Shown: positions 1 through 6,386 of the stretch, in pieces
Layout: every line of letters starts with the position of its first letter
How positions within the stretch are numbered: position 1 is the stretch's first letter
Source: UBA1731 sp963626295
GTDB taxonomy: Bacteria; Verrucomicrobiota; Kiritimatiellia; RFP12; UBA1067
Assembly (NCBI GenBank): GCA_963626295.1
Contig: CAVFWS010000047.1
Span: 1-14,475 of the forward strand
Direction: 5' to 3'
Length of the DNA: 14,475 bases
Position numbers and translations under genes: made by a program
The notes under the pieces: generated by a model
Database searches by the model: none
Seen by the model: the letters and a program-made list of their open reading frames with translations, nothing else
Told to the model about the DNA's origin: nothing

Positions 1-35
1 AAACTAACCGATTGCGTCTGAGATGTAGTCATGGC

Positions 36-64
36 TTGACTTCACCGCCGCTTTAGGCTATACT
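36..64 (+). promoter_or_regulatory. gap promoter (-35 TTGACT, -10 TATACT)
   Basis: TTGACT at 36-41 and TATACT at 59-64 are separated by exactly 17 bp, a near-consensus sigma70-type promoter. Transcription would start near position 71, leaving a leader of about 57 nt before gap. No other gene start lies between this site and gap, so it most likely drives gap and, by read-through, possibly rpsU. Confidence 0.8.
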
Positions 65-79
65 ACCAACCTGTTTTTT

Positions 80-101
80 CCGTTAGGGAGTGTCCCTACG
101 G
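80..101 (+). promoter_or_regulatory. Hairpin in the gap mRNA leader
   Basis: CCG (80-82) and TAGGGA (84-89) pair with TCCCTA (93-98) and CGG (99-101) around a GTG loop, giving a 9-bp stem with one bulged T. It lies between the predicted transcription start and the Shine-Dalgarno sequence (AAAAGG, 115-120). No T-run follows, so it does not look like a terminator. A 5' stabilising stem-loop, as known for some glycolytic mRNAs, is a possible role but is inferred. Confidence 0.5.
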
Positions 102-127
102 GGTAATCAAGAAAGAAAAGGTATAAA

Positions 128-1135
128 ATGGCTATCAAGGTTGGCATTAACGGCTTTGGCCGTATCGGCCGCATGGTTTTCCGCGCGGCGGTTGAGAACT
201 TCGCGAACGACATCGAAGTGGTCGGCATCAACGATCTTCTCGATCCCGATTACCTCGCGTACATGCTGAAGTACGATTCCGTGCACGGCATCTTCAATCA
301 CGAGGTTTCGGCCTGCAACGAGAAGAAGGTCCTCATCGTTGACGGCAAGGAGATCAAGGTTTCGGCCGAGAGGGAACCGGCTGCCCTTCCCTGGAAGGAG
401 CTCAACGTCGATGTCGTCGTCGAGTCCACGGGCCTCTTCCTCACGGACGAGAAGGCCCGCGCCCACATCACGGCCGGCGCCAAGAAGGTCATCATGTCGG
501 CCCCGTCGAAGGACGCGACGCCGATGTTCGTCTACGGCGTCAACCACACGACCTACGCCGGCCAGGACATCATCTCCAACGCCTCCTGCACGACGAACTG
601 CCTCGCGCCGATCTCGAAGGTGCTCAACGACAGCTTCGGCATCAAGCGCGGCCTGATGACGACGATCCACGCCGCCACGGCGACGCAGAAGACGGTCGAC
701 GGCCCGTCCAAGAAGGATTGGCGCGGCGGCCGCGGCATCCTCGAGAACATGATCCCGTCCTCCACGGGCGCGGCGAAGGCCGTCGGCAAGGTTCTCCCGC
801 AGCTCAACGGCAAGCTCACGGGCATGTCCGTGCGCGTTCCCACGAGCGACGTCTCGTTCGTCGACCTCACGGTCGAGCTCGAGAAGGAAGCGACCTACGA
901 GGAAATCTGTGCGGCGATGAAGGCTGCGTCGGAAGGCGAGCTCAAGGGCGTTCTCGGCTATACGGACGAGGCGGTCGTCTCCACCGACTTCCGCGGCGAC
1001 TCCCGCACGTCGATCTTCGACGTCAAGGCCGGCATCCAGCTCGACAAGACCTTCGTGAAGGTCTGCTCCTGGTACGACAACGAGTGGGGCTACTCGAACA
1101 AGGTGCTCGAGATGGTCCGCGTGATCGCGAAGTAA
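128..1135 (+). CDS. gap: Glyceraldehyde-3-phosphate dehydrogenase, type I (GAPDH)
   Basis: This enzyme catalyses the NAD-dependent phosphorylating oxidation of glyceraldehyde-3-phosphate to 1,3-bisphosphoglycerate in cytoplasmic glycolysis. The 335-aa length is standard. The N-terminus has the Rossmann signature INGFGRIGR. The catalytic-site motif SNASCTTNCLAP carries the nucleophilic cysteine at about residue 155. HAATATQK, the phosphate-binding SSTGAAKA and the C-terminal WYDNEWGYSNKV are all present, and nothing essential is missing. The start is supported by AAAAGG 7 bases upstream. The gene has its own promoter and leader hairpin and is followed by a hairpin terminator. Its codon use is more strongly biased to C/G third positions than its neighbours, consistent with high expression. 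Confidence 0.98.
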   Translation: MAIKVGINGFGRIGRMVFRAAVENFANDIEVVGINDLLDPDYLAYMLKYDSVHGIFNHEVSACNEKKVLIVDGKEIKVSAEREPAALPWKELNVDVVVESTGLFLTDEKARAHITAGAKKVIMSAPSKDATPMFVYGVNHTTYAGQDIISNASCTTNCLAPISKVLNDSFGIKRGLMTTIHAATATQKTVDGPSKKDWRGGRGILENMIPSSTGAAKAVGKVLPQLNGKLTGMSVRVPTSDVSFVDLTVELEKEATYEEICAAMKAASEGELKGVLGYTDEAVVSTDFRGDSRTSIFDVKAGIQLDKTFVKVCSWYDNEWGYSNKVLEMVRVIAK

Positions 1136-1152
1136 CTTCATGGACCACGATG

Positions 1153-1182
1153 CGGGGAACTCTCGGGTTCCCCGTCTCTTTC
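1153..1182 (+). terminator. Hairpin terminator after gap
   Basis: CGGGGAAC (1153-1160) pairs perfectly with GTTCCCCG (1167-1174) around a 6-nt loop, followed by TCTCTTTC. The stem is strong and the T-tail is interrupted. It lies 17 bases past the gap stop and before rpsU, so it probably gives full or partial termination, with rpsU receiving read-through. Confidence 0.7.
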
Positions 1183-1210
1183 CCCAAAATGGGAACAAGG
1201 CCATAGGGAA

Positions 1211-1218
1211 GGGGGTGA
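1211..1218 (+). promoter_or_regulatory. Strong rpsU Shine-Dalgarno (GGGGGTGA)
   Basis: GGGGGTGA differs by one base from the anti-SD complement GGAGGTGA and sits 7 bases before the ATG at 1226. A second purine run (GAAGAGG, 1217-1223) is too close to the ATG to be the main site. This fixes the rpsU start. Confidence 0.6.
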
Positions 1219-1225
1219 AGAGGCA

Positions 1226-1426
1226 ATGGCAATCCAGCTCAAGCTGAAAAAGGGCGAATCCGTTGAACGCGGATTGAAGCGGCTCAAGAAGATCCTCGAC
1301 AAGGAGGGTCTCATCAAGACGTTGCGCGAGACGCGCTACTTCGAGAAGCCGTGCGTGAAGGCGCGCAAGAAATCTGCGCGCGCTCGCATCCGCGCCCGTT
1401 CGCGCCGCCGCATGGCGGAGATGTGA
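1226..1426 (+). CDS. rpsU: 30S ribosomal protein S21
   Basis: S21 is a small basic protein of the 30S subunit that helps initiation at natural mRNAs. The 66-aa product has the family pattern: a short N-terminal strand, the central segment VERGLKRLKKILDKEGL, then LRETRYFEKP and a very basic tail rich in Arg and Lys (ARKKSARARIRARSRRR). Length and charge are typical. No convincing promoter was found in the 50 bases after the gap terminator, so it may depend on read-through from gap. A hairpin terminator follows. gap-rpsU is not a classical pairing, unlike the common rpsU-dnaG-rpoD order. Confidence 0.95.
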   Translation: MAIQLKLKKGESVERGLKRLKKILDKEGLIKTLRETRYFEKPCVKARKKSARARIRARSRRRMAEM

Positions 1427-1476
1427 ACGTGACGGAGGAGCCGTTTTCGACGGTGTCTCTTCATTGGAAAACAAGG

Positions 1477-1510
1477 CAGGTGGGCGATCGCTCGTCCACC
1501 TGTTTCGTTT
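1477..1510 (+). terminator. Hairpin terminator after rpsU
   Basis: CAGGTGG (1477-1483) pairs with CCACCTG (1496-1502), followed by TTTCGTTT (1503-1510). Upstream A-rich sequence can partly pair with the T-rich tail, as in intrinsic terminators. It separates the gap-rpsU unit from ribBA, so ribBA should need a promoter of its own. Confidence 0.7.
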
Positions 1511-1532
1511 CCATTCCCCGCGATCAATCAGA

Positions 1533-1566
1533 TTGACGTGCCAGATTTGGCCGGATATGGTAAAAT
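1533..1566 (+). promoter_or_regulatory. Candidate ribBA promoter overlapping the annotated start
   Basis: TGGTAAAAT at 1558-1566 matches the extended -10 seen upstream of other genes here (TGGTAWAAT). Alternatively TTGACG (1533-1538) and TATGGT (1556-1561) are 17 bp apart. Either reading puts the transcription start at about 1568-1573, inside the reading frame counted from the GTG at 1538. There is no sign of an FMN riboswitch in the 110 bases before the gene. Confidence 0.45.
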
Positions 1567-2788
1567 ACCGCCCACTTTGAAAGAGGAATTTGACAAGGTT
1601 GAGGATTGCCTTGCGGCATTGGCGCGAGGCGAGATAGTCGTAGTGACCGACGATGAGGATCGCGAGAACGAGGGCGATTGCATCTGCGCGGCCCGTTTCG
1701 CCACCACGGCGAACGTCAACTTCATGGCAACCCACGCAAAGGGGCTGATATGCATGCCCATGTCGGGCGAGTGGTGCCACAGGCTGGATCTCCACCAGAT
1801 GGTGGAGGAGAATACCGACAACCACCAGACGGCGTTCACGGTCTCGATAGATGCAGTGTCGACTACCACCGGGATATCTGCGGAGGAGCGCTCGATGACG
1901 GCCCTTGCCTGTGTGCGCCCTGGCGCCGGCCCGGGGGATTTCCGCCGGCCCGGGCACATGTTCCCGCTGGAGGCCCGCAAGGGCGGCGTACTGAAGCGCG
2001 CCGGGCACACCGAGGCGACCGTCGACATGTGCCGCCTCGCCGGCCTTGAGGAGGTCGGCCTTTGCTGCGAGATAATGAGGGACGACGGCACCATGGCCCG
2101 TCTGGGCGACATCAGGGAATTCACCGCGAAGCACGGCCTCAGGCTGATGTCCATCGCGCAGCTCATAGCGTATCGCCGCCGCAACGAGCGTCTGGTGGAG
2201 AAGGTAGAGGAGGTTGACATGCCTACGGCCTGGGGGCACTTCAGGCTGTCGATGTACCGTTCGCTGGTCACCGGGCTTGAACACCTTGCGCTGGTGAAGG
2301 GCGACGTGTCCGGCGGGGACCCGGTGCTCGTGCGCGTCCACTCCGAGTGCTTCACCGGCGACGTGCTCGGGTCCGAGCGGTGCGACTGCGGTCCGCAGCT
2401 CCACGCGGCCATGGGCATGGTCGAGAAGGCCGGTCGCGGCGTGATCCTCTACATGCGCCAGGAGGGCCGCGGGATCGGCCTCGCGAACAAGCTTCACGCC
2501 TACCGCAAGCAGGAGGCGGGGCTGGATACGGTTGAGGCGAACGTCGCGCTTGGCTTTGCGCCCGACCTGCGCGAGTATGGCGAGGGTGCGCAGATGCTTG
2601 GGGACCTCGGTGTGTCCAAGGTCAGGCTGATAACGAACAACCCGAGGAAGATCAAGGGGCTTGCCGGCTACGGCATAGAGATATCGGAGCGAATCCCCGT
2701 CGTGATTCCCGCAACGGAGCACGACAGGAACTATCTGGAAACCAAAAGAGTCAAAATGGGCCATCTGCTCGATGGCCCGGCAGCGTGA
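1538..2788 (+). CDS. ribBA: Bifunctional DHBP synthase / GTP cyclohydrolase II (riboflavin biosynthesis)
   Basis: The product makes both riboflavin precursors. The N-terminal half converts ribulose-5-phosphate to 3,4-dihydroxy-2-butanone-4-phosphate, and the C-terminal half opens GTP to a diaminopyrimidine. The DHBP domain (about residues 15-210) has DDEDRENEGD at 38-47, RPGHMFPL at 137-144 and RAGHTEATVD at 154-163. The GTP cyclohydrolase II domain (about 225-405) has the zinc cysteines C271, C282 and C284 with the expected spacing, and YMRQEGRGIGL at 305-315. Both active sites look intact and 416 aa is normal. The start is uncertain: GTG 1538 has no good Shine-Dalgarno and a promoter-like sequence overlaps it. 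TTG at 1577 would still precede the first conserved residues (FDKVEDCLAALARGE). It is probably the first gene of a nine-gene operon; no other rib gene is in the window. Confidence 0.95.
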   Translation: MPDLAGYGKIPPTLKEEFDKVEDCLAALARGEIVVVTDDEDRENEGDCICAARFATTANVNFMATHAKGLICMPMSGEWCHRLDLHQMVEENTDNHQTAFTVSIDAVSTTTGISAEERSMTALACVRPGAGPGDFRRPGHMFPLEARKGGVLKRAGHTEATVDMCRLAGLEEVGLCCEIMRDDGTMARLGDIREFTAKHGLRLMSIAQLIAYRRRNERLVEKVEEVDMPTAWGHFRLSMYRSLVTGLEHLALVKGDVSGGDPVLVRVHSECFTGDVLGSERCDCGPQLHAAMGMVEKAGRGVILYMRQEGRGIGLANKLHAYRKQEAGLDTVEANVALGFAPDLREYGEGAQMLGDLGVSKVRLITNNPRKIKGLAGYGIEISERIPVVIPATEHDRNYLETKRVKMGHLLDGPAA

Positions 2789-2796
2789 GAGGCGAG

Positions 2797-3300
2797 ATGG
2801 AAAACACAGAAAAATGTCCATGCGGCAGCGGCGCAACGTACGGCGAGTGCTGCGGCCCGATCCATGACGGGACGGTGAAGGCGAAGACTGCGGAGGCCCT
2901 TATGCGGGCAAGGTACTCCGCGTACGCGGCGAAGCGCATTCCGTTCCTCAGGACGTCCTCCGGCCCGGAGGTGCAGGCGGAGTTCGACGAGAAGGCCTGC
3001 AGGGAATGGGCGGATGCCTCCACGTGGAGCGGGATAGACATCCTGAGCACGGATCGCGGCGGCGCGGACGACGACGAGGGCTGCGTGGAGTTCGTGGCGC
3101 ACTATGCCTCCAACGGGGAGAAGGTGGAGCACCACGAGCATTCGTACTTCAGGAGGATCGACGGCGAATGGAAGTTCATCGACGGCAAGATCGAGAACCT
3201 CGATCCCTACGTGCGCGAAGAGCCGAAGATCGGGCGGAACGATCCGTGTCCGTGCGGAAGCGGCAAGAAATACAAGAAGTGCTGCGGAAAAGGCAAGTAG
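2797..3300 (+). CDS. YchJ-family (UPF0225) protein with two SEC-C zinc motifs
   Basis: This 167-aa protein has a SEC-C metal-binding motif at each end. The first is CPCGSG with C7, C9, C18 and C19; the second is CPCGSG with C151, C153, C162 and C163. The centre resembles the NTF2-like domain of E. coli YchJ, including LMRARYSAYA (35-44) and IDGEWKFIDG (121-130). SEC-C is the zinc motif also found at the SecA C-terminus. The role of YchJ proteins is not well defined, and no specific function is claimed. An in-frame GTG at 2785 overlaps the ribBA stop, but the ATG at 2797 follows GAGAGGCG at good spacing and begins just before the first Cys motif, so it was chosen. The gap to ribBA is 8 bp and to deoC 4 bp. 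Confidence 0.85.
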   Translation: MENTEKCPCGSGATYGECCGPIHDGTVKAKTAEALMRARYSAYAAKRIPFLRTSSGPEVQAEFDEKACREWADASTWSGIDILSTDRGGADDDEGCVEFVAHYASNGEKVEHHEHSYFRRIDGEWKFIDGKIENLDPYVREEPKIGRNDPCPCGSGKKYKKCCGKGK

Positions 3301-3304
3301 ACGA

Positions 3305-3976
3305 ATGACCAGACGCGAACTTGCATCCTGCATAGACCACACCTTCCTCAAGGCCGCAGGCGACGTCGGCGCCGTGGAGCGGCTGTGCGGGGAGGCTCGC
3401 AGGTACCGTTTCGCGTGCGCGATGGTGAACCCCGCCGAAGTCGCGCGGGCCGCCGCGCTCCTTGAAGGCTCGGGCGTGAGGGTGGGCACGGTTGTAGGCT
3501 TCCCCCTTGGGCAGAACACCGTGGCGGCAAAGTGCTACGAGGCCGTCGAGGCGGTCGGGAACGGCGCGATGGACATCGACTATGTGCTGAATATCCGCGA
3601 CCTCAGGTCGAAGGCATCGGAATCCGTCAGGGAGGATCTCGAGCTGATGAACCTTGCGCCGAAGAAGGTGAGCGACGATGTGGTCACGAAGCTGATCATC
3701 GAGTGCTGCTACCTTTCCGACGACGAGAAGGTCCTCGCTTGCAGGCTTGCGAAGAGGGCGGGCTTCGATTTCGTGAAGACCTCCACGGGCTTCGGGCCCG
3801 GCGGCGCGACGGTCGAGGATGTGGCCCTCATGCGCAGGACCGTGGGCAAGGGCATGGGCGTGAAGGCCGCCGGCGGGATACGCACGCTCGACGATGCGCT
3901 CAAGATGCTGGCCGCCGGCGCGAACCGCCTTGGCTGCAGCGCAGGCGTGGAGATCGTCGGCCAGTACGTGGCCTGA
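3305..3976 (+). CDS. deoC: Deoxyribose-phosphate aldolase (DERA)
   Basis: DERA cleaves 2-deoxyribose-5-phosphate to glyceraldehyde-3-phosphate and acetaldehyde in deoxynucleoside catabolism. The 223-aa protein starts with the family motif IDHTFLK (10-16). VGFPLGQN is at 64-71, and the catalytic Asp is likely D92 in AMDIDYVLNI. The Schiff-base lysine is K158 in FVKTSTGFGPGGAT and the second active-site lysine is K187 in GVKAAGGIR. The frame is open further upstream into the previous gene, but ATG 3305 places the conserved N-terminus correctly and lies 4 bp after the preceding stop. No other deo gene is present, so it is a stray member of the operon. Its product glyceraldehyde-3-phosphate is the substrate of the nearby gap product, which may be coincidence. 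Confidence 0.95.
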   Translation: MTRRELASCIDHTFLKAAGDVGAVERLCGEARRYRFACAMVNPAEVARAAALLEGSGVRVGTVVGFPLGQNTVAAKCYEAVEAVGNGAMDIDYVLNIRDLRSKASESVREDLELMNLAPKKVSDDVVTKLIIECCYLSDDEKVLACRLAKRAGFDFVKTSTGFGPGGATVEDVALMRRTVGKGMGVKAAGGIRTLDDALKMLAAGANRLGCSAGVEIVGQYVA

Positions 3977-3999
3977 CTTTGATTTGCTAAAGGAGAGAT

Positions 4000-5247
4000 A
4001 TGGGAGAGATTAGTTTTGAGCCGCCTCGCGGCATGAGGGACTTCTATCCGGAGGACATGGCCTGGCGGAACCGGGTGTTCGATGCGTTTCGCGCGGCGGG
4101 CGAGGCGGCCGGATTCCAGCCCTACGATGCCTGCGTGGTGGAGAGCTACGAGCTCCTTGCCCGCAAGGCCGGCGAGGAGGTCGGGGAGCAGATATACCAC
4201 TTCAACGACAAGAGCGACCGCCACCTCGCGCTTCGGGCGGAGATGACCCCGACCCTGGCGCGCATGGTCGCCGCCAGACAGCACGAGCTGCGCTTCCCGC
4301 TGAAGTGGAACGCGATAGCGCAGTGCTTCCGCTACGAGCGCTCCACGAAAGGACGCAAGCGCGAGCACTACCAGTGGAACTGCGACATAATCGGCGAGGA
4401 GTCCGTCCTGGCCGAGGTCGAGGTGCTTGGCGCGGCCGTCGATGCGCTCCACCGCATGGGGCTCGCGAAGGAGGATTACAGGATACACGTCTCGAACCGC
4501 GCCCTCCTTTCGGAGCTGCTCGCCTCGAGCGGCATACCCGCCGAGCGCCATTCGCAGGTGTTCCTGGCGCTGGACAAGCGCGGCAAGATGCCGGATTCGG
4601 AGATCGCGGCGATGCTGCGCGATGGCGGGCTCGACGAGGCCGGCGTCGCGAAGACATTCTCCATCATGGACCTGAAGTCGCTCGGCGACCTGCCGGAAGG
4701 CCCTGCGAAGGAACGGCTCGCCGAGCTTTTCAGGCTTGCCGCAATCGCGGGTTTCGCCGAGTGCCTTGAATTCGACATATCGGTGATACGCGGCCTTTCG
4801 TACTACACCGGCATAGTGTTCGAGGCCTTTGACGTCAGGCGCGAGTTCCGCGCGATCTTCGGCGGCGGGCGGTACGACAACCTGCTCACGACCATAGGCG
4901 GCGATCCCGCCACGGCGGTGGGGCTTGGCTTCGGCGACGTGGTCGTGACCGAGCTCCTCAAGGCGAAGTTCGGCGCGGAAGCGCCGATCCCGAAGCGCGG
5001 CGTGTACATCGGCTACATGTTCCCGGAGCAGCGCGACGCCGCGCTTGCGCTCGCCCGCAGGCTCCGTGCGGAGGGGGAGCGCGTGGATCTCGCGCTCAGG
5101 AAGCAGAAGCCGAAGCAGTTCTTCGCGCACGCCGGCTCCGGCACGTGCGCAAGGGCCGTGTTCCTCGGCCCGGACGACGTTGCCGCAGGCAAGGCCAGGA
5201 TGAAGGATCTCGCGACGAGGGAAGAGACGGAGGTTCCGCTCGCGTAG
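4000..5247 (+). CDS. hisS: Histidyl-tRNA synthetase
   Basis: HisRS charges tRNA-His in the cytoplasm. The product is a class II synthetase of 415 aa, the usual size. The motif 1 region follows PPRGMRDFYPEDM (8-20). The substrate segment LRAEMTPTLAR is at 78-88. Motif 2 is FRYERSTKGRKREHYQWN (110-127). The HisRS-specific RGLSYYTG is at 264-271 and GGGRYDNL at 288-295, and motif 3 falls near GLGFGD (308-313). A C-terminal anticodon-binding domain starts at about residue 333. The ATG at 4000 has a strong AAAGGAGAG upstream. The motif 2 loop reads RSTKGRKREH, not the R-P-x-x-G-R-x-R-E-F/H of many bacteria, a mild variation. The gap from deoC is 23 bp. Confidence 0.97.
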   Translation: MGEISFEPPRGMRDFYPEDMAWRNRVFDAFRAAGEAAGFQPYDACVVESYELLARKAGEEVGEQIYHFNDKSDRHLALRAEMTPTLARMVAARQHELRFPLKWNAIAQCFRYERSTKGRKREHYQWNCDIIGEESVLAEVEVLGAAVDALHRMGLAKEDYRIHVSNRALLSELLASSGIPAERHSQVFLALDKRGKMPDSEIAAMLRDGGLDEAGVAKTFSIMDLKSLGDLPEGPAKERLAELFRLAAIAGFAECLEFDISVIRGLSYYTGIVFEAFDVRREFRAIFGGGRYDNLLTTIGGDPATAVGLGFGDVVVTELLKAKFGAEAPIPKRGVYIGYMFPEQRDAALALARRLRAEGERVDLALRKQKPKQFFAHAGSGTCARAVFLGPDDVAAGKARMKDLATREETEVPLA

Positions 5248-5279
5248 CCAATCGCCGCCACAATGAAAGGACGCACCGC

Positions 5280-6386
5280 ATGAAGTATGGATATGTGACA
5301 CTGCTGGCCGCCGCGCTTGCGTTCGCGTCCTTCGGGGACCAGGCGAATGCCATCGTGCGTCTGCTCAACTCGCGCGCGTCCGGCTCTCCGAGGGGATATG
5401 CGGATGCGGCGAAGGAGATAGCGGCGGACGCGGCCGCGGGGAAGCCGCTGCAGGCCTTCGTCCTCGCGATAGTGTCGAGGGAGTCCGATGCGCCGCCGGC
5501 CGCAAGGCTTGACGACGAGACCCGCGAGCGGTACCTTGCCGCGAGCCGCGGGAGGATCGACGCGCTCGCGAGAAGGACGAACAACTCGCTTGCCTGGTAT
5601 CTGCTGTCGATAGACTCCGGCGACACGAACCTCCTCCAGCGGGCGGCGATCGGCGGGAATGTGCAGGCCATGAACGCATGGGGTTCCATGCTCGTTAACG
5701 ACGCTGTGCGGGATGGCCGCTCCACGAACGAGATGGCAAGGGCCTTCGGGGATGCGGTGGAGTTCTTCAGGAAGTCGGCGGGGCTGGGCGACGCCAATGG
5801 GCTGTACAACCTCGGCATGTGCTACGCTCGCGGACTGGGCACTCCCCGCAATGACGAGAAGGCGTTCAGCTGCTTCAGGTCTTCTGCGGAGAAGGGGCAC
5901 CCTGAGGCGATCAACAACGTCGGATGGTTCTTCCGCGAGGGGCGCATCGTGGACAAGGACTTTGTGCTTTCCGCGAAGTGGTTCAAGAAGTCCGCAGATT
6001 TCCAGAACGCATACGGCGAATACAACTATGGGCTTGCCCTCCATCGCGGCGAAGGCGTGAAGCGGGACGATGCCGAGGCGGCAAGGTATTTCAGGCTGGC
6101 AATGGAGGGCGGCTGCGTGGAGGCCGTGAACTCGTATGGGCTTGCGCTCCTGCGCGGAGAGGGAGTTGAGAAGGACGGCATCGGGGCCATAAAGGCATTC
6201 GAGCGCGCGGCGGCGGCCGGCTTCCCGCCGGCGATGGAGAACCTCGCCTCCTGCTACGAGAAGGGCAACGGCGTGAAGGCCGACGACAAGAAGGCAATGA
6301 TTTGGCGCATAAGGTCCAGGGCGGCGCGTGGCGACAGGGCCGCGCAGGCCTGGCTTATGCAGAACGACAAAGAAAGACGGAGATGA
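5280..6386 (+). CDS. Secreted Sel1-like repeat protein
   Basis: This 368-aa protein has an N-terminal signal peptide (Lys at position 2, hydrophobic core about 6-17, likely cleavage after QANA at 24). From about residue 126 to 350 there are roughly six Sel1-type (TPR-like) alpha-helical repeats, with the pattern A/G-x-x-x-LG-x-x-Y-x-x-G-x-G-V-x-x-D-x-x-A. Examples are YNLGMCYARGLGTPRND, YNYGLALHRGEGVKRDD and ENLASCYEKGNGVKADD. Such repeats are protein-binding scaffolds; the partner here is unknown. Residues 25-125 are Ala-rich with no recognised domain. The ATG at 5280 is preceded by AAAGGA at 8-base spacing. Its stop overlaps the ilvB start (ATGA), suggesting translational coupling between a periplasmic scaffold and a metabolic enzyme, which has no obvious functional reason. 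Confidence 0.9.
   Translation: MKYGYVTLLAAALAFASFGDQANAIVRLLNSRASGSPRGYADAAKEIAADAAAGKPLQAFVLAIVSRESDAPPAARLDDETRERYLAASRGRIDALARRTNNSLAWYLLSIDSGDTNLLQRAAIGGNVQAMNAWGSMLVNDAVRDGRSTNEMARAFGDAVEFFRKSAGLGDANGLYNLGMCYARGLGTPRNDEKAFSCFRSSAEKGHPEAINNVGWFFREGRIVDKDFVLSAKWFKKSADFQNAYGEYNYGLALHRGEGVKRDDAEAARYFRLAMEGGCVEAVNSYGLALLRGEGVEKDGIGAIKAFERAAAAGFPPAMENLASCYEKGNGVKADDKKAMIWRIRSRAARGDRAAQAWLMQNDKERRR

Noticed and set aside
1427..1537. FMN riboswitch upstream of ribBA
   Set aside because: The spacer is only about 110 bases, is largely taken by the rpsU terminator, and shows none of the conserved RFN-element words.
107..2836. A 909-codon open frame on the minus strand opposite gap, rpsU and ribBA
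   Set aside because: It lies antisense to three clearly conserved genes. Its composition (Arg, His, Val and Leu rich, low complexity) is what the complement of GC-rich third positions yields, and no domain was recognisable.
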